Assembly: GCA_902766575.1 (NCBI GenBank)
Contig: CACXED010000039.1
Span: forward strand, 1-5,659
DNA from: an uncultured Ruminococcus sp.
GTDB lineage: Bacteria > Bacillota > Clostridia > Oscillospirales > CAG-272
Reading direction: 5' to 3'
Length of the DNA stretch: 5,659 nt
The notes beneath the pieces are model-generated. The model had not been told where the DNA came from, did not search any database, and worked only from the letters and a program-made list of their open reading frames with translations. Made by a program: the position numbers and the translations under genes. Shown here piece by piece: positions 5,438 to 5,659 of the stretch. Numbering within the stretch: the first letter of the stretch is position 1; every line of letters begins with the position of its first letter.

Positions 5438-5659
5438 TCAGTCGATATTCCTGAAGCTGTCGACGACTTCTTCAAAGTAGCTTTCAGCGGAGCTTTCGCG
5501 GGAGGCGTAGTAGGACGCGAAATCGCTCGACTGGCTGTTCATCAGATCCTGAATCGCGAACGCGAAGCCCTGCCAGTTGTCGTAGAAGTAGCCGAAGTCG
5601 AACACGCGACCCTCGAGGATCATATCCATGATTTTCATGCTCTCGTCGTCGCTGGTGTA
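5438..5659 (-). CDS. C-terminal fragment of a possible extracellular solute-binding protein
   Basis: Only the last 73 codons are inside the window; the frame is open to the right edge and ends in TGA (complement of 5438-5440). The Met at 5638 is internal, since the frame continues upstream as YTSDDES. The visible part is rich in aromatic and acidic residues: MDMILEGRVFDFGYFYDNW, then FAIQDLM and DFASYYASRESSAESYFEEVVDSF. This reminds me of the C-terminal end of family 1 extracellular solute-binding proteins of Clostridia, where an acidic stretch and a D-x-G-x-x-Y-x-W-like segment precede a Ser/Ala-rich helix. That is recognition by eye only; the reading frame is more certain than the function. 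The gene converges on the transketolase operon and shares its terminator. The N-terminus, where a lipoprotein signal would settle the issue, is not visible. Confidence 0.6.
   Translation of the reverse strand, partial: YTSDDESMKIMDMILEGRVFDFGYFYDNWQGFAFAIQDLMNSQSSDFASYYASRESSAESYFEEVVDSFRNID

Noticed and set aside
4333..5475. Long minus-strand open frame (380 codons) opposite the C-terminal transketolase gene
   Set aside because: It lies antisense to a clear transketolase gene, runs through the terminator hairpin and overlaps the convergent gene. The translation is rich in Arg, Ser, His and Asp with no motif. GC-rich codon use on the sense strand explains the absence of stops.

Overview
The window looks like chromosomal DNA from a fairly GC-rich Firmicute of the class Clostridia, most likely a gut-type Oscillospiraceae/Ruminococcaceae relative. 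This is inferred from a split (two-gene) transketolase, a SigW/RsiW-like ECF sigma and membrane anti-sigma pair, strong AGGAGG-type ribosome binding sites, frequent GTG/TTG starts and a perfect TTGACA-N17-TATAAT promoter. No mobile element, CRISPR array, tRNA or rRNA is visible. Coding density is high; the longest gap between genes is about 110 bases.

Left part (1-3470, plus strand): the 3' part of dusB (tRNA-dihydrouridine synthase, start outside the window) is followed closely by an ECF sigma factor gene. A 94-base gap then carries an ECF-type promoter (GGGAAC-N16-CGTCTAA). Downstream are a TTG-started membrane anti-sigma factor with a zinc-binding ZAS domain and a GTG-started membrane-anchored metallophosphoesterase, which overlap by 4 bases. 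The layout suggests that the sigma factor, once released, activates transcription of its own inhibitor and of the phosphoesterase. Sigma itself appears to be read from upstream with dusB.

Right part (3471-5437, plus strand): a self-contained transcription unit for central carbon metabolism. It has a consensus housekeeping promoter, a strong ribosome binding site, the N-terminal and C-terminal transketolase subunit genes, and a near-perfect intrinsic terminator with a GCGA tetraloop. The two polypeptides should assemble into one thiamine-diphosphate enzyme of the non-oxidative pentose phosphate pathway.

Right edge (5438-5659, minus strand): the C-terminal 73 codons of a convergent gene, tentatively an extracellular solute-binding-like protein. 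It shares the bidirectional terminator with the transketolase genes.

Most of the window is ordinary. The part most worth a second look is the sigma / anti-sigma / phosphoesterase module: its promoter position, the RsrA-like zinc ligand spacing in an RsiW-like membrane protein, the unrecognised acidic extracytoplasmic region, and the coupled phosphoesterase with unusual charge around its membrane anchor.
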